From positions 82,423,171 through 82,483,170 of the forward strand of contig CM060732.1 of NCBI GenBank assembly GCA_030704615.1: a stretch of DNA of 60,000 nt. The letters are read 5' to 3'. Source of the DNA: Takakia lepidozioides (Eukaryota > Streptophyta > Takakiopsida > Takakiales > Takakiaceae). Positions 35,223 to 45,823 of the stretch are shown piece after piece. The notes beneath the pieces are model-generated. The model ran no database searches and had not been told where the DNA came from. It saw only the letters and a list, made by a program, of their open reading frames with translations. The position numbers and the translations under genes were made by a program. The number at the start of each line of letters is the position of its first letter. Position 1 is the stretch's first letter.

Positions 35223-37345
35223 TATGCTATCAGAGATAAAATTACCAGTTTTCCCAATGTTCATAATTGGGTCCTAGCTGGGGATTTTAACATGGTAGAT
35301 AATTGTAATGATAGGCTGCAGCACGCCTCACATTTTTTGTCTGATGAAGAGCAAGTTGCTTGGGATATGTTATGTTTCTCAGTTGGATTGGTGGATATCC
35401 TTTCAGACTCCTCCTCTGGAATAAGATTCACGTGGTCCAATTTGAGGAATCCTCCCGACCTTTGTATGGCTTGGCTGGACAGAATTTATTGTTCTCAGTC
35501 CCCCCTGGCCTGGTCTAAAGGTATGGCTCAGACCCCTATACTAGCGGACTTTGATCATGCCATGGTTGCTGCGGAGTTTTATCCACATGGATTGCATGCT
35601 AGAGGTCGAGGTTATTTTAAACTCAACCCAAGCATTCTGAAAAAACAAGACTGTCTGCAGAAGCTGAAAAATGAATGGATGGAAGCAGGGGCTGGGTTTC
35701 ACCCCCCCTCCATTTCCTTTTTAAATAAACTTCAGGCTACATGCAGATTGGCTCAAGACCTTTCCCGCTCTGTTGCTGCTGAAAGAACACAACATCAAGG
35801 CATTAACTAAATATCTGCTGCATTGCCAAAGAAGAATTGAAGGGGGGAATCATGGTGTAATTACAATGGAATCCTATCTTGCAGCTAAACGTAATTTGGC
35901 AGTATTGGATGTTGAAAAGGAGGAATTTCTTCGTATTAGAGCGGGAGTGAATTGGTCGTTGAAGGGGGAGAAGATGACTGGTTATTTCTTTCAGAAAGTA
36001 AAACAGCAAAGGGAAGCAACGCACTTTCACGCGATTACAAACCCCAGCGGGGTGACCTTCTCCCAACCCAAGGAGATGGCTGCAGCAGCTGCAGACCATT
36101 TTGCCAAGCTCTTTTGTGCTTCTCAAGAGGAAGTTAATTTGCTGGAATTTCGTTATGAGGTTATCCAATACTTCCCAAGCTTTTTCTCTGTTGACGAGCA
36201 GAATGCCCTTGTTGTTCCCTTTCTTTCTGATGAGTTGTTGAACGCTGCAGAAGCGCTGAATATGTTTAAGACTCCAGGGCTAGATGGACTGCCTGTGGAA
36301 TTCTTCACTGCCTTGTGGGAGAGAGGCAGGGGAAGACTTTACGCGAATGGCCAATGATATTTTATCTAAGGGGATCATGCCTTCGCAACTGGCGCAAGGA
36401 GTCATCACCCTGGTTCATAAAAAATGTGACCGAGAACTTCTTTCAAACTATAGATCTATCACCTTGTTGAACTCTACTTACAAAATAATTGCAAAGGCTC
36501 TTGCTCGCCGTTTGCAACCCTTGTTACAAAAGTTAATCAGACCAGAGCAGTCAGGGTTCCTGTAAAACAGAATGATCCTTGATAACATTCTTCTTATCAA
36601 TGAGGCATTGCATCTGGCTCGCATTGATAACCAGCCTATAGCTTTGTTAATGTTGGACTTCGAAAAAGCCTTTGATAACATTAATTGGGACTATCTTTTG
36701 AAAGCCCTAGAAGCTGTTGGGATCAAAGGGAACTTCCTTAAGTGGATTCAAATCCTTCTTTCTGTAGCTTCCAGTAGAGTGGTGGTCAATGGAGTGGTCT
36801 CCAAACCCTTCCCTCTATTCAAATCTGTAAGACAAGGGTGTCCGATGTCCCCCTTTCTCTTTCTTAGAGCAGCAGATGGTTTGGGTCACTTACAGGATAA
36901 TAGAAAAGACTCCTTGGGTCTGGTTGTTCCTAATTCCCCGAATGACTTTTCCACTTCCATTCGCTCTTCGCTATATGCTGATGACACATCATTGTTCATT
37001 AACAACTCTTCTCTTTCCAATGTCCATGCGGCTCTCAACTCGTTGAAGGCATTCTATGCAGCCTCGGGTCTCAAAATCAATTGGAATAAATCTGTTGGTT
37101 TATTAAATCGACTGGCAGACCCATCTGTTGCAGCTCACATTGCCCCATGGGGCATTGAATTTGGTTTAAGATGGCTATTGGATGGGGAATTGCACGAGCT
37201 CTTAGGTCAGTTAGTGGGAACTGATCTCTCAGATGATACCAGGTTTGTTGCGGTCCTTACAAAACTTAAAAGGAAGCTTGCACATTGGTGTTCCTTGCAT
37301 CTGTCACTCGTGGGTAGAGCTTTAATTGTTGACCAAGTGCTCTTG
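35223..37345 (+). pseudogene. LINE ORF2, endonuclease C-terminal part and reverse transcriptase
   Basis: This continues the reading broken at 26396. The endonuclease catalytic motif LAGDFNMVDN and the later FDHAMV are present. RT follows in two shifted frames: LLNSTYKIIAKALARRL, LLMLDFEKAFDNINWDYL, SVRQGCPMSPFLFL and the catalytic LYADDTSLF (near 36980). Frameshifts lie near 35800 and 36320, and a TAA follows GFL at about 36563. The sequence ends abruptly near 37345 in QVLLASIQH, where PPR text starts. The LINE has therefore lost its 3' end, unlike the usual 5' truncation. Confidence 0.9.
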
Positions 37346-37802
37346 GCTAGTATTCAACACTATGGCTGAACGAGATGTGGTGTTGTGGAGTGCGATGCTT
37401 GCGGGGTATGCACAACAGGGGTGTGGGATGAAGGCTCCAACCTATGAGCAAATGATGGGGGAAGGGGTGAAGCCCGCCGACATAAGGTTTGTGTGTGTTT
37501 ACAGTGTGTCTGGCAGCCCTAGAAAAGGACAAAGAGATCCTTGGTGGCATGATCAAATCTGCAATTGTTCCAGATGTCATCCTGAACATTGCTATGGTGG
37601 CCATGTATGCCAAATATGGTAGCATTGAGGATGCCAAGGGAGTGTTCAACACTATGGCTGAATGAGATGTGGTGTTGTAGAATGTGATGCTTGTAGGGTG
37701 TGCAGAGCAAGGGCGTTGTATAAGGCTTTGCAGACCTGAAAGCAAATGATAGGGGAAGGGGTGAAGTTCGACCACATCATGTTTGTGTGCGTTTGCAGTG
37801 CG
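37346..37802 (+). pseudogene. PPR fragment (copy 3), plus strand
   Basis: Reads VFNTMAERDVVLWSAM, AGYAQQGCGM, YEQMMGEGVKP, then in shifted frames the MVAMYAKYGSIEDAKGVFNT motif and a second MAE-RDVV block with a TGA. It is very close to the minus-strand arrays at 13-15 kb and 58 kb. It joins the LINE without a gap on the left and is cut by an LTR on the right. Confidence 0.85.
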
Positions 37803-38419
37803 TGTCACGGACATAGCCCAGAGGAACTTACCAGGAGTAAATACCAAAAGTTACCAAGTTGTCATGTTATCAAAAGTTACCATGACTTATCGTGATTTAC
37901 CATGATTTATCATGATTTACCATTACTTACCAAGTTACCGGGAGTTTACCAAATTACCAAGAGTAACTTGGGAAACTACTCAGGAAGCTTCATTTGGAAT
38001 AAACTTCTCCATCAAGATACCTCTTTTGTTTAAGGAAGCTTCTCCATCAAGAAACCTTTGTTTAATCTTGGAAACTTCTCCAGCAAGAAACCTCTATAGG
38101 GGAAGCTTCTTGGGGAAGCTTCTTAGTAGCCAGTATATATAGGAGGCGAGACTCGACACTCTTCAGTCTCGCCAACACAAGTTCAAGCTACTCTTGTTCC
38201 AAGTCCAGTACTTCAGTCCAGCTTCCAGTATCCAGTCCAGTTTCCAGCATTTCAGTATCCGAGTCGAGTTCCAGTATTTTGTACTCTTTGTCCATTGTTA
38301 TAAAGATCATCTTGATTCATGTTCACCTACCATGCATTCGGCCATGCCGACCTTGACTTCTTGTCTAGTTTTGTACCTCTAGTCTGATCACTTGTTTGTG
38401 TTCTGTCATGTTCTCGTCC
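37803..38419 (+). repeat. 5' LTR of the inverted-core chromovirus copy
   Basis: 617 bp, starts TGTCACGGACATAGCCC. It has the same TTACCA words, AAGCTT blocks, TATATATA (near 38133) and TCCAGT repeats as LTR-A to LTR-D. Confidence 0.88.
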
Positions 38420-38443
38420 AAGTTTGTTCGTTAGTTAGTTAAG

Positions 38444-39485
38444 ATGGAAGGCACATTTGCAGAAATGGTCGCCACATTGCAGAGTCTTCAGCTCCAGATG
38501 CAAGAACTTCGTACCTCTACCACCCAATTGCAAGCTGATCAGTCTCAAGATCTTGGCAACGCTCTTCACAATTTGCAACAACAAATTTCAGAGTTAAAGG
38601 AGTCGAACAATGGATCTTCAACCATACAAGTCCCTACTGCAACAACTCCTACTGCAATGGTTCCTCTTCAACAGATTACGAGAGAACCAAAGATTAGCAT
38701 GCCCGAGAAATTTAATGGGACGAGATTAAGATTTCGCGGTTTTGTTCAACAAGTACGACTGTTCCTACGACTACATCCACAACGCTATCCCGATGAAGGT
38801 ATTCAGGTGGGATTCGTGGGCACCCTTCTGTCAGGCACTGCCCTATCTTGGTTTGCACCGCTATTAGAAAAAAAAATCGCATTTACTATACAATTTTGAA
38901 GCATTCATGTCCGAGTTCACTGCAACGTTTGGAGAAAATGATAGAGAGAGAGTTGCAGAAACAAAGATGCGAAATCTTCGACAAGGAGCACGTCCTGCTT
39001 CCGTTTATGTTGCCGAATTTCGACAACTTGCGTGCGACCTCAACTGGAATGAGAAGAGCCTTATTAGTCAGTTTCGATGTGCACTAAAAGATGATGTAAA
39101 AGATTTGTTGCTAACAATGCCAAACGTGAGCACACTGAGTGAATTCATCACCCAAGTCATTGCATGCGATAATCGTTTGTTCGAAAGACGTCAAGAGAAG
39201 CGATCTGGATGGTTTACAACGCATCATGCCACTGCTACTACGACACCAAACACAACGATCCATCAGACATCCAGTAGTGATCTTATGCAGATTGATGTTG
39301 TCCGATTCAAGCCATTGACATCACAAGAAAAACAAAGACGGCGCTCGAATAGATTATGCCTCTATTGCGGAGAAGAAGATCACATAGCATTAAACTGCCC
39401 CAACAAGAGAAGATTCAAAGCTCGGGGCACAACTCAAGTGTTTGATACGAGGAGGTCAGAAAACGAAGATGTCCAGTCACAGTAG
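38444..39485 (+). pseudogene. chromovirus gag, one homopolymer frameshift
   Basis: MEGTFAEMVATLQSLQLQMQ starts at 38444. The reading shifts near 38870 in a run of A (longer than in the copy near 32110). It continues to the intact zinc knuckle CLYCGEEDHIALNC and ends VQSQ-stop at 39485. This is otherwise the best-preserved gag of the family in this window. Confidence 0.9.
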
Positions 39486-39490
39486 GGACC

Positions 39491-40094
39491 ATGTGGCTGG
39501 ACACCACAAATTCCTTTCCGAAAAAATGTCTCTTTCTACCTCCAGACCCTGCACCTTGCTTCACAGTTCTGGTAAAAATCAGAGTGCAAAATCGAGATAT
39601 GACTGTAGAAGCACTTTTGGACTCAGGAGCTTCAGCTTGTTTCATAGACAAAAACTTTGCGAAGCAAAACAATTTAACGCTCGTAAAGAAGAAACTCGCG
39701 GCCCCCGTTGAAGTTATCGATGGACGACCATTAACATCAAAAAATGTGGACCATGAAACTCGACCACTTGAAGTGAAGCTTAAAGATCAAGCATTACATA
39801 TTGTTTTCAATATCATCCAGTCTCCAACGAATCATGTGATCCTTGGACTTCCCTGGTTCATACTTCACAATCCCGACATCGACTGGCGATCGCGAAAAAT
39901 TTCTACAAGACAAAAATGTAGAAATATCAAAGGTATTCACTCTGTTCCTTGGAGCTAGAGCTTTCATGAGAGCTATAAAAAAAGAGGTGACATTTGCACT
40001 TTATGCGACTCCGATCAAGACCACAACAGACAAAGGTACTTCAACATTACCCACTCAATATCAAGATTTCAAAGATGTCTTCGAGAAGAAAAAT
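39491..40094 (+). pseudogene. chromovirus protease segment
   Basis: Starts six bases after the gag stop in another frame (MWLDTTNSFPKKCLFLPPDP). The active site is LLDSGASACF and the flap-like region VILGLPWFILHNPDIDWRS. A TAG interrupts near 39956. The text reaches DVFEKKN at 40094, the left edge of the inversion. Confidence 0.88.
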
Positions 40095-42147
40095 AATCCC
40101 CTCCAGAAATTTGATATGAACTATGGTCCTCAATCAGATACGATGTCCTTCGGGAGTCCATGAATGCGGTAGATATTATTGAGGAAGAGTCTTGCAGTTT
40201 CCTCGCCGGTAACCGTTTTATTACATGGAATGAAATGTGTCATCTTCGTAAAACGATCTACAATAACAAGGATTGAATCGGTGGTCTTGGAAATTGGAAG
40301 GTCCGTAATAAAGTCCATAGACACGGACGACCATGGACCTTTGGGAATAGGTAATGGTTGAAAAAGGCCGTAAGGTCGATGTCGTGGTCCCTTCACTCTA
40401 GCACACGTGTCGCAAGATTTTATAAATTCGTTCACGAGTTTCCACATTTGCGGCCACCAATAGTCCCTGGATATCAACTCCAATATTTTGTTGAAGCCGA
40501 AATGTCCTGCAGCCGGAAGATCATGACATGTTTGAAGAATTCGAAGTCGTGTAGGTCCTGGAGGTACATAGAGAGGTCCCTTGAAGTAAAGTAAGCCATC
40601 TATGAATTCGAAGTCGTTTGTAACATGTGGGTTGTCTCGAGGTTGATTTAGTTGACTTCGTAGTGTCGTAGCAAAATGGTTGCTCTTCAGTGCTTCCTGA
40701 ATCTCCTTTATGATCTCTGCATCGTCATAGGTGGACATTGATAGCATATTCAATTGGAGATTTGTTGGTTTCAAAATGATGGATTTTTGTTGGTCAAAAG
40801 CTGCATCCCTTTCTTTTGGCGCAAGATACGATCGTCCAGAGAGAGTATCTGGTTTTCCTTGAAGATGTCCAGGATGGTAGGTAATAACAAAATCAAACCT
40901 TGCTAGTGACATACTCCATCTCGCTTGACGTCGATTCAAAACACGAGCACTCATAAAATATTCGAGATTTTTGTGATCGGTATAGACAGTGATCTGATGT
41001 TTAGCTCCCTCCAATAGATAACGTCACTCCTCAAAAACATCGATAATCGCTACAAGTTCTTTGTCATGGATTTCATAATTGATCTCCGCAGCGGAAAATT
41101 TGCGAGAACGAAAACCAACAGGATGGAGTCGGCCATCTGTACCGTATTGAGAAAGTACCGCGCCAAGTGCAAAGTCCGATGCATCTGCTTCTAAGAAGAA
41201 TGGTTTAGATGGGTCTGCATGTACCAGTATGGGAGCCGTTGTAAATGCCTGCTTCAGCCTTTCAAATGTCTGGTCAGCCTTCTCGTTCCATACAAATTTG
41301 TCCTTCCCTGTGAGTCGTGTCAATGGTGCAGCAATTTTGGAGTAGTCATTGATGAAGATTCTATAGAAATTTGCAAAGCCCAGAAAATATTGTACATCTC
41401 GGACCGAAGTTGGTTTAATCCACTCGATGATGGTTTGTATTTTCTTCTGATCCATGAAGACGCCTTTGTCGGAAATAATGTAGCCCAGAAATTCGACCTC
41501 AGATTGATAGAAAAAATATTTCTCCAACTTGGCATATAGTCATTTTTCTCTTAATTTATTAAAGATAAGGCGTACATGGCGGCCATGTTCTTCTTCATTC
41601 TGTGAAAAATCAAAATGTCGTCCAAATAGATGACTACAAAGTCATCTAAAAATTCTTGAAAGATGTCATTCATCATATGTTGGAAAATTGCTGGAGCATT
41701 TGTAAGACCGAAAGGCATAACACTGTATTCAAAATGTCCATAACTTGTTCGAAAAGTTGTTTTCCATTCGTCTCCTTCTTTTATCCGTATAAGGTTATAA
41801 GCTCCTCTCAAGTTGATTTTGGTGAAAATCTTCGCTCGTCCCAGCTGGTCGAGAAGCCCAGAAATCAGCGGCAACGGATAACGATTCTTGATTGTGACTT
41901 TGTTGAGACCGCGATAGTCGCGACACATGCGTAATGATCCATCATTCTTTTTCACAAACAATATAGGCGCCCCCGCGGGTGATTTTGTATATCGGATGAA
42001 GTGCTTCGACAAATTTTCATCAATGTATTCACGTAATGCAGCCAACTCCATCTGGGATAAGTTATAGATTGGGCCGAATGGTGGTTGGGCTCCTTCTTAT
42101 AACTCAATTGCACAGTCATAAGGTCGATGTTTTGGCAATATGTTTAC
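40095..42147 (-). pseudogene. inverted RT-RNase H-integrase core of the same copy
   Basis: On the minus strand from 42147: [16 protein letters not shown] ([32 protein letters not shown]), RNase H ([25 protein letters not shown]), integrase zinc region and core (VSMDFITDLP, LPKDIVSD). At the far end GPQFISNFWRGI carries TGA and TAG where CGA and CAG are expected. Both edges continue in the plus-strand flanks (EKKN at 40094; [10 protein letters not shown] at 42166), so a 2.05-kb piece was flipped in place. Confidence 0.9.
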
Positions 42148-42317
42148 ATATTGGATATTAAGATCAACCTCTTTACAGCTAATCATCCACAGACTGATGG
42201 TCAAACCGAACGTGTAAACCAGATTTTGGAGCAATATCTTCGTTGTATGATAAATTATCACCAAGATAATTGGACAGACCTTCTGTCATTGGCTGAGTTT
42301 GCCTACAACAACACTTG
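42148..42317 (+). pseudogene. integrase core, distal part
   Basis: Reads [20 protein letters not shown], with the catalytic Glu of the DDE triad, then [12 protein letters not shown]. It belongs after the inverted segment. The copy at 28583-29320 lacks exactly this stretch. Confidence 0.88.
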
Positions 42318-42325
42318 GAGCGACT

Positions 42326-42470
42326 TTGACATGGTATTGCCAATGTGACAACAAGGAAGTATCCAGAAACAGATAACAGCTGAGACGAGGAGAAGCTGTG
42401 GAATGAATACTTTTTTGACCCCAGTCAATGGTGGGACAACCGAGGCAAAAACTTCATGAACTTAAGGCAT
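42326..42470 (+). pseudogene. OSB-type fragment (copy 3)
   Basis: Reads EEKLWNEYFFDPSQWWDNRG, the first half of the OSB PDF motif, better preserved than the copies near 16110 and 59370 (reverse strand). Upstream bases match the same regions. No PPR repeats follow it here. Confidence 0.8.
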
Positions 42471-42890
42471 GAGTGGCTGATTGTTTCATTTTGAACCTGA
42501 TATGCTTTGAGCCTGGTTCCGGAGATTTATCTCCAGACCTGCAATCTGCTTTTGTGATGAGTTTACAATCTACATATATGGTGGTAAATGTTATATATCA
42601 AACCAAGGTTCTTTCCTAAATGTGAATGACCTAGAAACCTTGTTAGAAAGATGAATGGCTTACGAATTGGACTATGTATGGCTTGACCCATGGATTAAAT
42701 TTCAAAGGGTTAGAACATGTGTTAGGGTTTTAATACTGAATGGATGTGGGACATTGCTAGGGCGCCAGAGCATGACATTCCATGCATTTACGCCATTGGA
42801 TGCCAAACTTTTTTTGGCACGTTGGACCAAGGTTTGTATGCGTTCACGAACTGCCGACCTTGCTCGTTGCCCGGTTGACCTTATTTTCCA
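42471..42890. other. intergenic, no gene seen
   Basis: Unassigned sequence between the OSB fragment and the left direct repeat of the methyltransferase element. Confidence 0.5.
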
Positions 42891-43306
42891 TGTCATGGTT
42901 TTAGTCATGGTTATCTAGAATTACCTACTTCTAGTTAACTAGGACATTTTAGATATTTATATTTATACTTTGTGTGTTGGGACTTCATTTGGTCTCACAT
43001 GCCAAGTGAGGTGTCGAGCCTCACTTGAGACATGGAGATAGGTTTTCCCCTTGTGAGTGTTGAGGAGGCTCATCTTCTTGTAGTTGAGCCTCCATGAGCT
43101 TCTCTCACCTCCATAGCTCTAGGTATTGAGAGGGAGTGTGTTGAGGGCTTTGTAGGATTCATTTAGCAAAGGTGCCCTTGGCTTGACTTAGTTTATGTGA
43201 TAGAGTGGATTTCACTTGGAAGGACTAGGGCTTGTTCTTCATGTGATTGCTTCATGCTTTGAGAGCTTTCATTGTCTTCTACTTCTCTCATTTCTCATCT
43301 CTTATC
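42891..43306 (+). repeat. left direct repeat (probable LTR part) of the methyltransferase element
   Basis: Starts TGTCATGGTTTTAGTCATGG and matches 53443-53862 at nearly every base. The text continues differently after 43306, so the right copy is probably truncated and the true LTR may be longer. Confidence 0.8.
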
Positions 43307-44617
43307 ACTATAAGAAGATCACCTTATGCTTGTGAGTGCGGAGTGTAAGGATTAGTTTTGCACTTGTATTTTAAAGAGGTTGAGAGCTAGGAGAATTTAG
43401 CTCTTGTATCACAAGGCTTGCAAGGGGTTGCAAGGAAAGGTGCTCGAGTATTGCATGCACCAAGGAGTTGGAGAGCTTGAGAAGAAAGCTCTTGAGTCAC
43501 AAGATTTTGCAAGGACTGTAAGGAGGAAGTCTTGTGTGTGTGGAAGCATGGATTCTAGGGTTTGAGAATCCTTTGTATGCATTATGGAGTCGATGGTGTG
43601 CGCCATGGCTTGTGGAGAGTGACTAAAGACTTGTTAGTGCTCATTTCACTATCAAGCTAGGGTTAAGCAAGTTCAAAGTGTGGATGTTGTGGAAGAGAAG
43701 CCAAAGAGCTATATATGCTTGGGCTTGAAGACAACAAAGGCAAGCACTTGGAGAGCACTAAGAAGCTCAAGAGGTTTTGAAAGGGAGCATGTGAAGAAAT
43801 CTTCCAATCATGGTGGTGTGGAGCCAAGCTTAGGGTGCCATTGGAAGGGCTTGGAGAACATGTGGTGGGAAATCCTTGAAGGGAAATCATCATTCAATGT
43901 ATGCATAGCTTCACCCTAACTATGTAATGTGACAAGAGGGGGAGGCAATACTTGGCTATTCATGCTCTGGTAGTGCGAGCTTTGTGGTGGATAGTTGACC
44001 AAGCAAGTGGTGCATGTGTGGAGCATGCTCGCTTGAGTTTGTAAGTTCAAGTTTGAGAAGGGGAGCTCTTGAACTAGCAAGAGGTGAAGGCCTTTGAGAT
44101 CCATTTGTGTGTGAAGTGGAGAGGTGTTGATTCATGTTATGATGAAGGAGAGCAACACATAGGCCAAGAGGTCATGAAATATGCATTCAAATGACCACGG
44201 AGAGCACATGGATGATGGATTGGTGCAAGACCCAAATGAGGCATATGGCGTGAGAGTGGGATCCAAGGCGGATTGCTTGGGAGCATTATTGTAAGTGACA
44301 AGCATTGCTCCTACACATTGAGATAATTTGTGTTGATTTGGAGCAATTGTCAAGTGATGAGGAGACAAATGCATGATTGCTCGGCAATGGATATATGGTA
44401 GTTTGCAATCAAATCCCAAGGACTAGAAGGGGGATTGATTTGGTGGACAATGACTTGCAAGTTGAGTTGGACCACTCTTGGTTGCACATTGGGGTGGAAG
44501 AGAGCAAGAAGATGCCTCTTATGACCACCTAGAGACCATATTTTTGCTTGAGTAGAAGCATAGAAGTCAAGGACTTGCATTCTAGCTCTTCATTACAAAC
44601 CCTAGTAGTGTATGCTC
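43307..44617 (+). other. untranslated LTR/leader region of the methyltransferase element
   Basis: G-rich sequence with many AAGG/GGAG words and no credible ORF. It may be the remainder of a long LTR. No primer-binding site could be recognised. Confidence 0.45.
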
Positions 44618-45015
44618 AGACTATACCTCTGTTAGTATACCAAACAGGAGCTTGTCCCTTTGACTATACCTCTCTTGAGGTATCACCATATGTGAACCCT
44701 AATGTGAGACTATACCTCTGTTAGTATACCAAACAGGAGCTTGTCCATTTTACTATACCTCTATTGAGGTATCACCATATGTGAACCCTAATCAGCTCAG
44801 ACTATACCTCTATTAGTATACTAAACAAGAGCTTGTCCCTTTTACTATACCTCTGTTGAGGTATCACCATATGTGGACCCTAATCAGCTCAGACTATACC
44901 TCTGTTAGTATACCAAACAGAACCCTCATTTTCAGACTATACCTCTGTAAAGGTATCATCAACATTAGGGACCCTAGCAACCTCAGACTATACCTCTGTT
45001 AAGGTATCAACAGTG
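44618..45015 (+). repeat. ~92-bp tandem repeats with embedded hairpins
   Basis: Units begin with AGACTATACCTCTGTT at 44618, 44707, 44799, 44891, 44934 and 44985, giving spacings of 89, 92, 92, 43 and 51 bp. Long units hold ATACCTC-TGTT-GAGGTAT, a 7-bp stem with a 4-base loop, and ATAC...GTAT near their start. The array is in the presumed 5' leader of the element. Confidence 0.92.
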
Positions 45016-45029
45016 AAAGGACTTAGTGA

Positions 45030-45180
45030 AATTTAAGGGCCTTTGGAGGATTGTTTGGAAGATATTTGAGGGCCCTTGGAGGAGTATTTGGAGGATCTTT
45101 GGGGTCCTTGGAGGAGTGTTTGGAGGATCTTTGGGGTCCTTGGAGGACCCTTCGAGGAGCTTTGGTGGACAATGTTGAAG
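45030..45180. repeat. purine-rich ~36-bp repeats
   Basis: TTTGGAGGATCTTTGGGGTC followed by CTTGGAGGAGTG recurs, imperfectly, from about 45030 to 45150. The opposite strand is open and Pro/Ser/Lys rich but is low-complexity, not a gene. Confidence 0.8.
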
Positions 45181-45823
45181 AGCTCTTGAAGGATTGATTG
45201 AGGGATATTGAAGGATACTTGCCACGGCCATACAAGCGAGTGGATAGAGACAGGAGGGAGAGTGGTGGGATGAGAGCATTCTGGGGTTAGGAATTGCTTT
45301 AGTTTCTCTTCTCCATAGTCTTTCACCCTCTCTGTAGGCCAAACCTTTCCGTAGGTGGAGGCAAGAGTCAGTCCGGGTTTGGGCTGGGGTGTCGTTGCAG
45401 GAGCGACACTGTGGAGTGTTTTTGGTGTGGGGAGAGTTGCTGTCTTGATTTTCTTGTGTTTGGATCCCCTCCACACCTGCATGCTTGACTGTGCGCCATG
45501 TTAGCTTTGTGTGGGCGCTTGTTTTCATAGGAGGTTGGTCCGGATTTGATCACCGGCCAATCCTAGAGTATGCTGTCGGTGGTGAGGCTGGAGTGATGAC
45601 CAGCAAGACCACCAGTGTTTCTTCTATGGTGAGGCTGGGTTGATGACCAGTAGACCATAGGAGTGCTTGCGGTGGATGCAGGTGCAGTACAGGTCTATGT
45701 TAGAAACCTATTATTTCTGCTTGAACCAGTAGCCGCAACAGGTTCTTTATCCGGTTACCTTGTAGAAAGTGGGGATTAGAGACAGGTTGACAACCGGTTG
45801 GGTTGTGAGTTTTCATCACGGAG
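45180..45823 (+). other. leader upstream of gag
   Basis: No supported ORF. It contains two related GGTGAGGCTGG...TGATGACCAG blocks (near 45570 and 45628). Confidence 0.45.

Larger units (their letters stand above)
37803..42325 (+). mobile_element. second-family chromovirus copy with internal inversion, 3' LTR missing
   Basis: LTR (37803-38419), gag and protease on plus. Then RT-RNase H-integrase on minus (40095-42147). Then the rest of integrase on plus (42148-42317). No 3' LTR or chromodomain is present. The right end joins OSB-like sequence. Confidence 0.88.

Noticed and set aside
42655-42918. 87-residue plus-strand ORF before the left direct repeat
   Set aside because: No domain, no splice context, and it runs into the repeat.
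44618-45015. Regularly spaced repeats resembling a CRISPR array
   Set aside because: Direct tandem units without unique spacers in a plant genome; a minisatellite.
45007-45553. Overlapping minus-strand ORFs rich in Pro, Ser and Lys
   Set aside because: They come from a purine-rich tandem repeat. Every frame is open because of composition.
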